NCBI GenBank assembly: GCA_001899685.1
Contig: MKWG01000043.1
Span: 248,001 to 312,000, forward strand
Direction: 5' to 3'
DNA length: 64,000 bases
Source of the DNA: Sphingobacteriales bacterium 44-15
Lineage (GTDB): Bacteria; Bacteroidota; Bacteroidia; Chitinophagales; Chitinophagaceae
In this document: one piece after another, positions 43,792 to 51,685 of the stretch
Layout: each line of letters opens with the position of its first letter
How positions within the stretch are numbered: position 1 is the first letter of the stretch
Notes under the pieces: model-generated
What the model saw: only the letters and a program-made list of their open reading frames with translations
The model's database searches: none
What the model was told of the DNA's origin: nothing
Program-made: the position numbers and the translations under genes

Positions 43792-44193
43792 ATGGCAAAG
43801 ATTTTTGACGCAGATACCACTCTGCAGCGTTTAAGGAACAGGTACAGGCTGGTTGTAATGAATGATGATACCTATGAGGAGGTTGTTACAGTGCGGTTGT
43901 CGAGGCTCAGTGTTTATATCACCTTGTGCACGATATTTGTAGTATTGGTAGGGTTAACTGTGGCGCTTCTTGTTTTTACCCCTTTGCGCTATTATGTACC
44001 CGGATATGGCAGCGGATCCGACAGAAGGGAAATGATAACCCTGAAATTGCAGGTGGATTCCCTGGAGCAACAAATGAAATACAGGGATAAATATTTAGAA
44101 AACATACAAAACGTGCTCAGGGGGACTACAGCTACCGTATCACTTGATACAACACAACTGAATATTCCAAAAGAGGATAAAACCGAAGATTAA
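43792..44193 (+). CDS. Membrane-anchored stub resembling the N-terminus of M23 peptidases
   Basis: A 133-residue protein with a basic cytoplasmic N-terminus (RLRNRYRLVVMNDDTYEEV), one membrane helix (41-63), then a short coiled coil (about 80-105) and an acidic tail. The first 65 residues look like the start of Bacteroidota M23-family endopeptidases that are encoded beside bactofilins, but the LytM catalytic domain is absent. It lies 24 bp before the bactofilin gene. It may be an anchor for the bactofilin polymer that lost, or never had, the peptidase. The comparison with M23 proteins is from memory. Confidence 0.7.
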   Translation: MAKIFDADTTLQRLRNRYRLVVMNDDTYEEVVTVRLSRLSVYITLCTIFVVLVGLTVALLVFTPLRYYVPGYGSGSDRREMITLKLQVDSLEQQMKYRDKYLENIQNVLRGTTATVSLDTTQLNIPKEDKTED

Positions 44194-44217
44194 TTATTTA
44201 TTAAAAACCAATAACTT

Positions 44218-44643
44218 ATGTTCTCAACAAAATCCAAATCTGAAATAGAAATCAACCCTTCCGCCACCAGCACAAGCCTTATCGGTGCAGGCACTACCAT
44301 CAAAGGAGATATAGTAAGCCATGGGGATATCCGCATTGACGGTATACTGAAAGGGAATATTTTTGGTTCTGCAAAAGTACTTATCGGAGCCGAAGGAAGC
44401 GTGGAAGGAGATGTTGAAGGACAGCAGGCTGATATCCTGGGCAAAGTAACCGGTAAAATTGTAATTAAAGATCTGCTCAACCTTCGCGGTAAAGCAAATA
44501 TAAAAGGTAATATCAGCGCCGGTAAGCTGCAGGTAGAACCTACAGTAACCTTAAAAGGCCAGTGCCATATTGGCGAAGGAACAGTGGCCGATGTGGTAGC
44601 CATGAAAGGAGAGGAAGAACAAAAACATGCCATAGCAAAATAG
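44218..44643 (+). CDS. Bactofilin (polymer-forming cytoskeletal protein)
   Basis: A 141-residue protein with the bactofilin core. Successive beta-helix rungs run from SLIGAGTTIKGDIVSHGDIR through IDGILKGNIFGSAKVLIGAE and EGDVEGQQADILGKVTGK to ISAGKLQVEPTVTLKGQCHI. Bactofilins form nucleotide-free filaments on the inner membrane and organise cell-wall enzymes or cell shape. It is in an operon with the membrane stub upstream, a plausible membrane tether. Length is normal. The short tails on either side are poorly conserved, as usual. Confidence 0.93.
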   Translation: MFSTKSKSEIEINPSATSTSLIGAGTTIKGDIVSHGDIRIDGILKGNIFGSAKVLIGAEGSVEGDVEGQQADILGKVTGKIVIKDLLNLRGKANIKGNISAGKLQVEPTVTLKGQCHIGEGTVADVVAMKGEEEQKHAIAK

Positions 44644-44770
44644 CCGCCGATCAATATTTTATACCAAGCGATCTCAGCGCTGCGAAACTTTTTTCTGCTT
44701 TCTGTCATCCCTGCGTAGTTGTATATTATTACAATTGTGCAGGGATTTGTTTTTGCAACAAATTGCAGGT

Positions 44771-44941
44771 TCGTGAAGGTGAGAAGTAACAATTATGCCA
44801 TACACCTTATGCCTTACCTGCGGGCGCATTTCAAATTTTCGCACCATTTCTCCCCTCTCTGCTGCGCGGAGAGAGGATTGCAGGGGTGAAGGAAATATGT
44901 GCCGCGAAAATTTGAAATGCGCCCCTTACCTCCTTCCCCAT
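44771..44941. repeat. Heptad-word array interrupted by an inverted-repeat element
   Basis: Left part (44771-44821) runs GGTGAGA, AGTAACA, ATTATGC, CATACAC, CTTATGC, CTTACCT in 7-base register; the right part (from 44925) resumes CTTACCT, CCTTCCC. The element at 44822-44924 lies between them. Outside the array the spacer from bactofilin to the sulfatase (44644-44994) holds nothing else I can support. Confidence 0.6.
44822..44924. mobile_element. 103-bp MITE-like element
   Basis: Perfect 21-bp terminal inverted repeats (44822-44842 and 44904-44924, beginning GGGCGCATTTC) flank 61 bp that contain a second hairpin (CTCTCT against AGAGAG). It is bordered by CTTACCTGC and CTTACCTCC, an 8-of-9 direct repeat that could be a target-site duplication. 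It contains no ORF. Confidence 0.6.
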
Positions 44942-44994
44942 GCTTGTTTCCAACGCTTTCTGTATTTTTGACCGGTTTCATATTGTGATAAAAA

Positions 44995-46437
44995 ATGTAT
45001 ATGATAAAACCGGTTATAATTGTTTTGCTCCAGTTGATGCTGCTGACGCCTTCCGGGGTACTCTTTGCCCAGCATGCTTCGCAAAAGCCCAATATCATTT
45101 TTATCCTTGCCGACGACCTGGGGTATGGCGATACAGAGCCTTACGGACAGGCAAAGATCAAAACGCCGTTTTTATCCCGGCTCGCGGAGGAAGGCATGCT
45201 GTTTACACAATTCTATGCGGGCACTTCGGTATGTGCGCCTTCAAGATCGGCACTGATGACCGGTCAGCATACAGGGCATACTTTTATCCGCGGCAATAAA
45301 GAGATAAAGCCGGAAGGACAGTATCCTATCGCCGATACTGTATTTACCATAGCAGAAGCCCTGAAGAAAGCAGGGTACGCTACGGGGCTTTTCGGGAAAT
45401 GGGGGCTTGGCCCGGCAGAAAGCAGCGGCGACCCGATGGCGCATGGCATTGACAGGTTTTACGGATATAACTGCCAGCGGCAGTCACATCGCTATTATCC
45501 CACGCATCTCTGGGATAACGACAAAAAAGTGGCGCTTTCAGAAAATGGTAACCTGGAATATACAAAGTCTTATGCCCCGGACCTGATACAGGAGCAGGCA
45601 CTGCAGTTTATTGAGCAGCATGCGCAGCAACCCTTTCTTTTGTTCCTTACCTATACGCTGCCGCACGCAGAATTGCTCGTGCCCGACGACAGCATCTACC
45701 GGCAATACCTGGGAAAATTTGAAGAACAGCCGTACAAAGGCAATGATTATGGAGATGGGGCAACAGATGGCGGTTATACCTCCCAGTTGCATCCGCACGC
45801 TACATTTGCCGCGATGGTAACAAGGCTTGACAAATATGTGGGCGAAGTGATGGACCGGTTGGAACGGTTAGGGATAGACGATAATACGTTTGTCATATTT
45901 ACCAGTGATAATGGACCTCACACGGAAGGTGGCGCTGATCCCACCTTCTTTCGCAGCAGCGGTGGGTTGAGAGGAGTTAAAAGGGATCTTTATGAAGGGG
46001 GTATACGCGAGCCTTTTATTGCCAGGTGGCCCGGTAAAATAAAGGCAGGTATGCAAAATAACTATGTCGGCGCTTTCTGGGATATCTTTCCCACTTTTAC
46101 GAGCATTGCCGGCGTTGCAGCTCCGCCTCATACCGACGGGATATCCCTGCTGCCCACTTTGCTGGGAAAAAAAGGGCAAAAGGAGCATTCCTGGCTGTAC
46201 TGGGAATTTCATGAAGGCGGCGGCAGGCAGGCGGTGAGAAAAGGAAAATGGAAAGCCGTGAGACTGAATGTATTTAAAGACCCCAATGGACCGGTAGAGC
46301 TGTATGATCTTGACAAAGACAGGACGGAGACAAAAAATCTTGCTGCTCAGTATCCCCGGATAGCCAAACAAATGGCTGACATTATGCAGCAGGCGCATGT
46401 GGAATCTGCCGTGTTCCCTTTTGCAAAAGGGGAGTAA
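44995..46437 (+). CDS. Family S1 sulfatase (arylsulfatase type), secreted
   Basis: A 480-residue protein with a signal peptide (to about LFAQ). The N-terminal metal site KPNIIFILADDLGYGD and the formylglycine motif C80-A-P-S-R (SVCAPSRSALMTGQH) identify it as a Cys-type sulfatase. The C80 must be matured by FGE or anSME, neither of which is in the window. Further marks are GKWGLG, TSDNGPH with the metal-binding aspartate and GGIREPFIARWPG. It removes sulfate esters from sugars or other sulfated compounds in the periplasm. Start may be M1 or M3 (45001). Confidence 0.93.
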   Translation: MYMIKPVIIVLLQLMLLTPSGVLFAQHASQKPNIIFILADDLGYGDTEPYGQAKIKTPFLSRLAEEGMLFTQFYAGTSVCAPSRSALMTGQHTGHTFIRGNKEIKPEGQYPIADTVFTIAEALKKAGYATGLFGKWGLGPAESSGDPMAHGIDRFYGYNCQRQSHRYYPTHLWDNDKKVALSENGNLEYTKSYAPDLIQEQALQFIEQHAQQPFLLFLTYTLPHAELLVPDDSIYRQYLGKFEEQPYKGNDYGDGATDGGYTSQLHPHATFAAMVTRLDKYVGEVMDRLERLGIDDNTFVIFTSDNGPHTEGGADPTFFRSSGGLRGVKRDLYEGGIREPFIARWPGKIKAGMQNNYVGAFWDIFPTFTSIAGVAAPPHTDGISLLPTLLGKKGQKEHSWLYWEFHEGGGRQAVRKGKWKAVRLNVFKDPNGPVELYDLDKDRTETKNLAAQYPRIAKQMADIMQQAHVESAVFPFAKGE

Positions 46438-46546
46438 TATGGAGTGTTGAAGACTCATATAAAAAAGAAGAGAGTGTTTCGTGAGATACGAACCACGGCG
46501 ATGAGAGGCAAAAGCAACGCAGCAGAAAGGGTGTGTTCAATATATA

Positions 46547-47650
46547 CTATACATTAAACCTGAAATGCATGATATCCCCGTCTTCCACCACATAATCTTT
46601 ACCCTGTACCGCTAATTTTCCAGCATCGCGGCAGGCGGCTTCCGATTTGTAGTGGATGAAGTCATTATACTTTATCACTTCGGCGCGTATAAAGCCTTTT
46701 TCAAAATCTGTATGGATCACCCCTGCAGCCTGCGGCGCCAGCATGCCTCGGGTAATGGTCCATGCCCTTACTTCCTGTACGCCGGCGGTGAAATAGGTGA
46801 TCAGATGCAGGAGATGATAGGTAGAGCGGATCAGCCTTGCCACACCGCTTTCTTTTAAGCCCATATCTTCGAGGAACATCTGCCGGTCTTCGTAACTGTC
46901 CATTACGGCGATCTCACTTTCTATGGCTGCGCTGATCAGCAGTATCTCCGCATCTTCATCTTTTACCAGCGCTTTTACCGCTTCGGTATGCCTGTTGCCG
47001 TTTACCACGCTTTTCTCATCCACATTGCATACATAGATCACGGGTTTGATCGTGAGCAGGAAAAGATCGCCGACAAATTTTTCCTTATCTTCTTTGCTTA
47101 TGGGAAATGAGCGGGCATTTTTTCCCTGCTCCAGGTGCTTTTTTAGCTCCTGCAATATTTCTAATCCCCTTATCTGCTCTTTATCGCCACTGGTGCGGGT
47201 GGCTTTTTCAGATTTGCTGATCTTTTTATCAATGCTGTCAAGGTCTTTCAACTGCAGTTCCGTATCAATAATTTCTTTGTCCCTCACCGGGTTTACTGCG
47301 CCGTCCACATGTATTACATTGTCGTCGTCAAAGCAACGTAATACATGAATAACAGCATCCGTGGCGCGTATATTTCCCAAAAACTGGTTGCCCAGGCCCT
47401 CGCCCTTGCTGGCGCCTTTCACCAATCCTGCTATGTCTACAATTTCAACTGTTGTAGGCACCACTTTTTGAGGCTTTACCAGCTTTTCCAGCTCGATCAG
47501 CCTGTCGTCGGGCACAGTGATCACCCCTATATTAGGCTCAATGGTGCAGAACGGAAAATTCGCTGCCTGCGCTTTGGCGCTGCTGAGCGCATTAAATAAA
47601 GTTGATTTTCCTACATTGGGCAATCCCACAATACCTGCTTGTAATGCCAT
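46547..47650 (-). CDS. ychF: Redox-regulated ATPase YchF
   Basis: A 367-residue member of the Obg-related family with ATP preference. G1 is GLPNVGKSTLFNAL, the altered G-motif region is EIVDIAGLVKGASKGEGLGN, and the C-terminal TGS domain ends in YVVEDGDIMHFRFNV. The start at 47650 (MALQAGIVGLPNVGKS) is where all family members begin; the open frame extends 84 bp further through a predicted promoter and is rejected. The protein acts in the cytoplasm, binds ribosomes and affects the oxidative stress response. It is divergent from the SpmAB fusion. Confidence 0.97.
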   Translation of the reverse strand: MALQAGIVGLPNVGKSTLFNALSSAKAQAANFPFCTIEPNIGVITVPDDRLIELEKLVKPQKVVPTTVEIVDIAGLVKGASKGEGLGNQFLGNIRATDAVIHVLRCFDDDNVIHVDGAVNPVRDKEIIDTELQLKDLDSIDKKISKSEKATRTSGDKEQIRGLEILQELKKHLEQGKNARSFPISKEDKEKFVGDLFLLTIKPVIYVCNVDEKSVVNGNRHTEAVKALVKDEDAEILLISAAIESEIAVMDSYEDRQMFLEDMGLKESGVARLIRSTYHLLHLITYFTAGVQEVRAWTITRGMLAPQAAGVIHTDFEKGFIRAEVIKYNDFIHYKSEAACRDAGKLAVQGKDYVVEDGDIMHFRFNV

Positions 47651-47698
47651 ATTTTTTAAAATTAACTGCTCTGCGTACCGGAGCTTTTTTTGAGGCGG

Positions 47699-47706
47699 CA
47701 AAGGTA
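47699..47706 (-). promoter_or_regulatory. Predicted -7 element of ychF
   Basis: Reads TACCTTTG on the minus strand, a full TAnnTTTG match, 48 bases upstream of the ychF start and identical to the rpsA element. TTG-like -33 candidates follow at a slightly long distance. Confidence 0.55.
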
Positions 47707-47780
47707 GCATTACCGGGACAGATTTTAAAAACAATGCGGAAACATTTTGCGCGTTTACTTTTTACCGTTTATCTTCAAGT

Positions 47781-49019
47781 ATGACACTGACATATATCTG
47801 GATGTCCTTTTTCCTGCTGTCTTTTATAGTAGCCTTCATAAAGTGGGCCTTTTTAGGTGATCATCAGATCCTTCCTGCGCTGGTGGAAGGGATCTTTAAG
47901 GCCGCCAATGACGGCTTTGATATTTCCCTGAAGCTGGTAGGGGTGATGGCGCTTTTCCTGGGATTTATGAATATAGGGGAGCGGGCGGGAGCGATCAGGT
48001 TCCTTTCGAGAATTGTAGGTCCGTTTTTTTCGCGGTTATTTCCCGATATACCGAAGCATCACCCGGCTACCGGCCAGATGATGATGAATTTTTCCGCTAA
48101 CCTGCTGGGGCTGGACAATGCCGCTACTCCTTTTGGTATAAAGGCCATGGAAAGCCTGCAGGAACTGAATCAAAATAAAGATGTCGCCAGCAATGCGCAG
48201 CTCATGTTCATGGCATTGCACGCCAGCGGGCTGACGCTTATCCCCGTAAGCACTATCGCCATGAGAGCTTCTGTTAAAATGCCCGCGGCTAACCCAACAG
48301 ATATTTTTGTGCCCTGCATGATCGTAACCTTTGCCGCCACTCTTGCAGCATTATGTATAATGGCTTATAAGCAAAAAATAAACCTGCTCCAGCCTGTGCT
48401 GCTTGCCTGGGTAGGCGGGCTTTCTGCCGGTGTGGGATTGTTGGTGTGGTATCTGACCACGCTTGACCAGCACAGCATCCAGCTTTTTTCCAACACGCTG
48501 AGCAGCGGGCTGATATTGTTAATATTCCTGGCCTTTCTCCTCGGCGGATGGAGAAAGAAGGTGAATATGTTTGAAGCTTTTGTGGAAGGCGCTAAAGGCG
48601 GCTTTGAAATTGCCATTCGTATAATACCCTATCTCATTGCTATGCTGGTAGCCATAAGTGTATTGCGTAATTCCGGTATTTTCAGCTATCTCATTGACGG
48701 ATTAAGACATCTGTTTGGGTTGACAGGGATGAATACGGATTTTGTAGAGTCCCTGCCTACGGCAATAATGAAGCCTCTCAGCGGCGCCGGCGCCAGGGGA
48801 ATGATGGTGGAGGCAATGAATACTTATGGAACGGATTCCTTTATCGGGCGGCTGTCCAGTATTTTCCAGGGCACGAACGATACCACTTTCTATGTAGTAG
48901 CAGTTTATTTCGGCGCTATTTCGGTAAAGAATACACGTTACGCCATACCTGCTATGTTGCTGGCTGATCTTGTTGGTATCATTACAGCTATACTGGTGGG
49001 GTATTTGTTTTTTCATTAA
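47781..49019 (+). CDS. SpmA-SpmB fusion (nucleoside-recognition membrane protein)
   Basis: A 412-residue integral membrane protein with about ten helices. The N-terminal half corresponds to spore maturation protein A (MALFLGFMNIGERAGAIRFLS, MNFSANLLGLDNAATPFG). The C-terminal half corresponds to SpmB (FVEGAKGGFEIAIRIIPYLIAML, LPTAIMKPLSGAGARGMMVE, SSIFQGTNDTTFYVVAVYFG). Separate genes in Bacillus affect spore core dehydration; in non-sporulating Bacteroidota the fused protein is common and its role unknown. It is convergent with the FGGY kinase across a heptad array. Confidence 0.92.
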   Translation: MTLTYIWMSFFLLSFIVAFIKWAFLGDHQILPALVEGIFKAANDGFDISLKLVGVMALFLGFMNIGERAGAIRFLSRIVGPFFSRLFPDIPKHHPATGQMMMNFSANLLGLDNAATPFGIKAMESLQELNQNKDVASNAQLMFMALHASGLTLIPVSTIAMRASVKMPAANPTDIFVPCMIVTFAATLAALCIMAYKQKINLLQPVLLAWVGGLSAGVGLLVWYLTTLDQHSIQLFSNTLSSGLILLIFLAFLLGGWRKKVNMFEAFVEGAKGGFEIAIRIIPYLIAMLVAISVLRNSGIFSYLIDGLRHLFGLTGMNTDFVESLPTAIMKPLSGAGARGMMVEAMNTYGTDSFIGRLSSIFQGTNDTTFYVVAVYFGAISVKNTRYAIPAMLLADLVGIITAILVGYLFFH

Positions 49020-49058
49020 AGTGAATGGTGAATGCATACCCGCTGCCAATTGGACGAG

Positions 49059-49150
49059 GTGAATAGACAAACGTGAGAGGTGAAACGTGAGATAGCCTGT
49101 AACTTGAAACCTCTTCCTGTCTTACCACTTATCCCTTACCCCTTACCACT
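49059..49150. repeat. Heptad-word array (13 units) between convergent genes
   Basis: Runs GTGAATA, GACAAAC, GTGAGAG, GTGAAAC, GTGAGAT, then AGCCTGT, AACTTGA and finally TTACCAC, TTATCCC, TTACCCC. It reaches the stop codon of the FGGY kinase and joins three vocabularies. Confidence 0.75.
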
Positions 49151-50633
49151 AATATCTCACCTCCTGGTGCTCTTTAAACAAAGGCGCAAGGCTTTCTCTC
49201 AGCTTTTTGAAGAACCGGTATTGTTTATCACGAATGTCTACTGCCTTCTTATCGGGTTCTATCCTTTCACCGGATCTCAACATGGAGAATGAGGCTTCAT
49301 TAAAATCCTTAAATATCCCTCCCGCCGTGAAAGCCAGCATAGCATTACCCACCAGGGCCATTTCATTACCGGGGGGCAGCGTTACCGGCACGCCTAATAC
49401 ATCGGCGAATATTTGCGGCCAGGCTTTAATATTAACACCACCGCCACCCATCCTGATCTCCTTTACGGGCATATTATTTTCCCGAAGGGCATCATAAAGA
49501 TAACGCATGGAATAAGCAACTCCTTCCAGAACCGAACGGGCAAAATCTGTTTTGGAGTGGTTGCGGCGAATGCCAAAGAACACTCCTGAAGCATAAGGTC
49601 CCGTTTGAGAATCCCGCTCTCCTGTAAGGTAAGGTAAAGAGATCAGGGGCGGCTCATGACTGATCTGCAACAGGTCAGGATCATTGGGATTGATATCAAA
49701 TAAATTATTCCTCATCCAGTCTAATGGAAGAGCGGCATTATTAAGAGCGCCTCCGTTCAGAAAAAATCTTTCCTTAATGGCATAGGCCTGAATGCGCTTA
49801 TTTTCATCCTGGTCCAGCACTGCATTATCACCGGGGATACGAAGCATTGCGGTAGTTCCGATATTAATGATGCCTACATTGGGCTCAAACCCGCTGAGTC
49901 CCATTCCTAAAGCGGCGCCATCATATATTCCCAGCACTACTTCTACCTTCTCTTTCAACCCTAGCATTTCCGCGACCTCTTTTTTTAGCGGCGCGCTGTA
50001 TTGTGTTCCGTCTGCAACTGCAGGAAACTGTTCTCCGGAAAGATGAAGCTTCGAAAGCAGCCCCTCATCCCATTGATAATCCTGTAGATTGTAAAATTGA
50101 GTGGCGCCTGCTGTGCTCATATCTGTTACCCATTCCCCGGTCAGCCATTCAAACAGGAACGATTTGCTATCGGTAAAATATTTTGCTTTTTTATAAAGCT
50201 CAGGCCGTTCCCTGAAGAAATAAAACAAGCGTGGCAGCACGTATTGGCTGATAAGAGGACAACCTGTTTTCCGGTAAATATCTTCATCTGCATAGAAAGA
50301 TATAAAATCAGAAAAAGTGGTTTGGGAACGGGTATCCGTAAGCAGGGTTAAGCCGGTGAGCGGTTTCCTTTGCTCATCCATCATCATCAGTCCAAACTGG
50401 TAGCCTGACGAAACGATATATTTCACCTGGCCTTTATCATTGTCCTTCAGCACTTTTTTGCATAAGGAGATCACCATATCCCTGAGCTGCTCGGGGTCAT
50501 GCTCCGCAGCTCCGGCCTCATTGCTGACGGTAGGTACACCCGAGGAGTATAACAACAATATTTCGCCCAGTTCATTAACCAGTCCTACCTTCAGGTTGGT
50601 TGTGCCGAGGTCAATCGCCAACGTTAACTCCAT
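49149..50633 (-). CDS. FGGY-family carbohydrate kinase
   Basis: A 494-residue sugar kinase. The N-terminal phosphate loop is LAIDLGTTNLKVGLVN and the second domain has VGIINIGTTAMLRI and GGGGVNIKAWPQIFADVLG, typical FGGY features. Residues IYDGAALGMG are near the substrate pocket. FGGY kinases phosphorylate pentuloses, gluconate or related polyols with ATP; the closest-looking members are gluconate/xylulose-type, but I cannot choose. The dehydrogenase gene upstream overlaps its start by 10 bases, so both serve one route, probably of a sugar acid or a C4-C6 polyol. Confidence 0.9.
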   Translation of the reverse strand: MELTLAIDLGTTNLKVGLVNELGEILLLYSSGVPTVSNEAGAAEHDPEQLRDMVISLCKKVLKDNDKGQVKYIVSSGYQFGLMMMDEQRKPLTGLTLLTDTRSQTTFSDFISFYADEDIYRKTGCPLISQYVLPRLFYFFRERPELYKKAKYFTDSKSFLFEWLTGEWVTDMSTAGATQFYNLQDYQWDEGLLSKLHLSGEQFPAVADGTQYSAPLKKEVAEMLGLKEKVEVVLGIYDGAALGMGLSGFEPNVGIINIGTTAMLRIPGDNAVLDQDENKRIQAYAIKERFFLNGGALNNAALPLDWMRNNLFDINPNDPDLLQISHEPPLISLPYLTGERDSQTGPYASGVFFGIRRNHSKTDFARSVLEGVAYSMRYLYDALRENNMPVKEIRMGGGGVNIKAWPQIFADVLGVPVTLPPGNEMALVGNAMLAFTAGGIFKDFNEASFSMLRSGERIEPDKKAVDIRDKQYRFFKKLRESLAPLFKEHQEVRY

Positions 50634-51640
50634 TTTCTGTATTCTTTTTGTAGTACTTCAGGATTGGCAAGCTCACCTGCAGTGCCGCCATTCTGAAATA
50701 CGGCAACCATATCATCTACACAGGTCTGCCCCATACCATGCAGCGACTCCCAGGAATAGCCGCCGAGATGAGGCGTAATTATTACATTATCCAGTTTCGC
50801 CAAACGATGGTTGCCATCAATAGGTTCTCCTTCTACCACATCTGTTGCATAAGCGCCTAAGGGTCCGTGTTGCAAAGCTTCATACAGGGCATCCTCATCC
50901 ACGAGCTCACCCCTGCAGGTATTGACCAGTACCGCGCCCTTTTGCATGGACGCGAACTGTGCTTTACCTAACATCCGTTGTGTTTCTGAAGTAAGCGGGC
51001 AGTGAAATAAGATAGCATTGGAGGTGTCTATCAGCTCTTCCAGGCTCACCGATCTGGCATTGAACTGCCTGAATCTTTCCTGGTCAATATACGGGTCGGA
51101 AGCAATAATATTAGCGCCAAATCCATTTGACAGGATCTCTGCGGAACGCGAGCCAATATTACCTAACCCGATTATGCCTACTGTTTTTCCCTTCAGCTCC
51201 ATTCCGATCATGCGAAAGCGGCTCTCCCATTTACTGTTCTTCACAGCCAGCAAGCCCTGGGGTACCTGCCGCGATGCGGCCATCAGCAATGTAACGGCAT
51301 ATTCCGCTACCGCCTCTCTTTCTACCACTCCTTTTACGCGGGACACTGCTATGCCAAGCGAAGTGGCAGCTTCCAGGTCAACATTATCACAGCCAATACC
51401 ATGACGCGACAGCAGGATAAGTTTAGTACACTGTTCCAGGGTCTTCCGTGGAAATTTAGGTGTTACACTGGCAATGATACCGTCTGCGTCCCTGATCTTT
51501 TCAGCGAGGGCGTCGCCATCAATGTCGGACGGAACGGTAATATGTTTAATGTCGGCAAACGCTTCCAGCGTTTTTATATGCGCTGCAAAATGTTTACCGA
51601 AAGTGCTTGAGTTGACAATAGCAATAAGAGGTCTGTTCAT
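50624..51640 (-). CDS. D-2-hydroxyacid dehydrogenase
   Basis: A 338-residue NAD-dependent dehydrogenase of the phosphoglycerate-dehydrogenase type. The NAD-binding motif is GKTVGIIGLGNIGSRSAEIL (about residues 148-167). Catalytic residues are R240-type in VNTCRGELVDEDAL, the glutamate in VVEGEPIDGN and H288-type in NVIITPHLGGYSWE. No ACT or serine-binding regulatory domain follows, so it is unlikely to be SerA. It is coupled to the FGGY kinase, hence probably oxidises a sugar acid or related hydroxyacid. The substrate cannot be named. Confidence 0.9.
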   Translation of the reverse strand: MNRPLIAIVNSSTFGKHFAAHIKTLEAFADIKHITVPSDIDGDALAEKIRDADGIIASVTPKFPRKTLEQCTKLILLSRHGIGCDNVDLEAATSLGIAVSRVKGVVEREAVAEYAVTLLMAASRQVPQGLLAVKNSKWESRFRMIGMELKGKTVGIIGLGNIGSRSAEILSNGFGANIIASDPYIDQERFRQFNARSVSLEELIDTSNAILFHCPLTSETQRMLGKAQFASMQKGAVLVNTCRGELVDEDALYEALQHGPLGAYATDVVEGEPIDGNHRLAKLDNVIITPHLGGYSWESLHGMGQTCVDDMVAVFQNGGTAGELANPEVLQKEYRKWS

Positions 51641-51685
51641 GTTCGTATAAATATATTCGTCAAATATCCGTTTTTTTTTGCTGAC

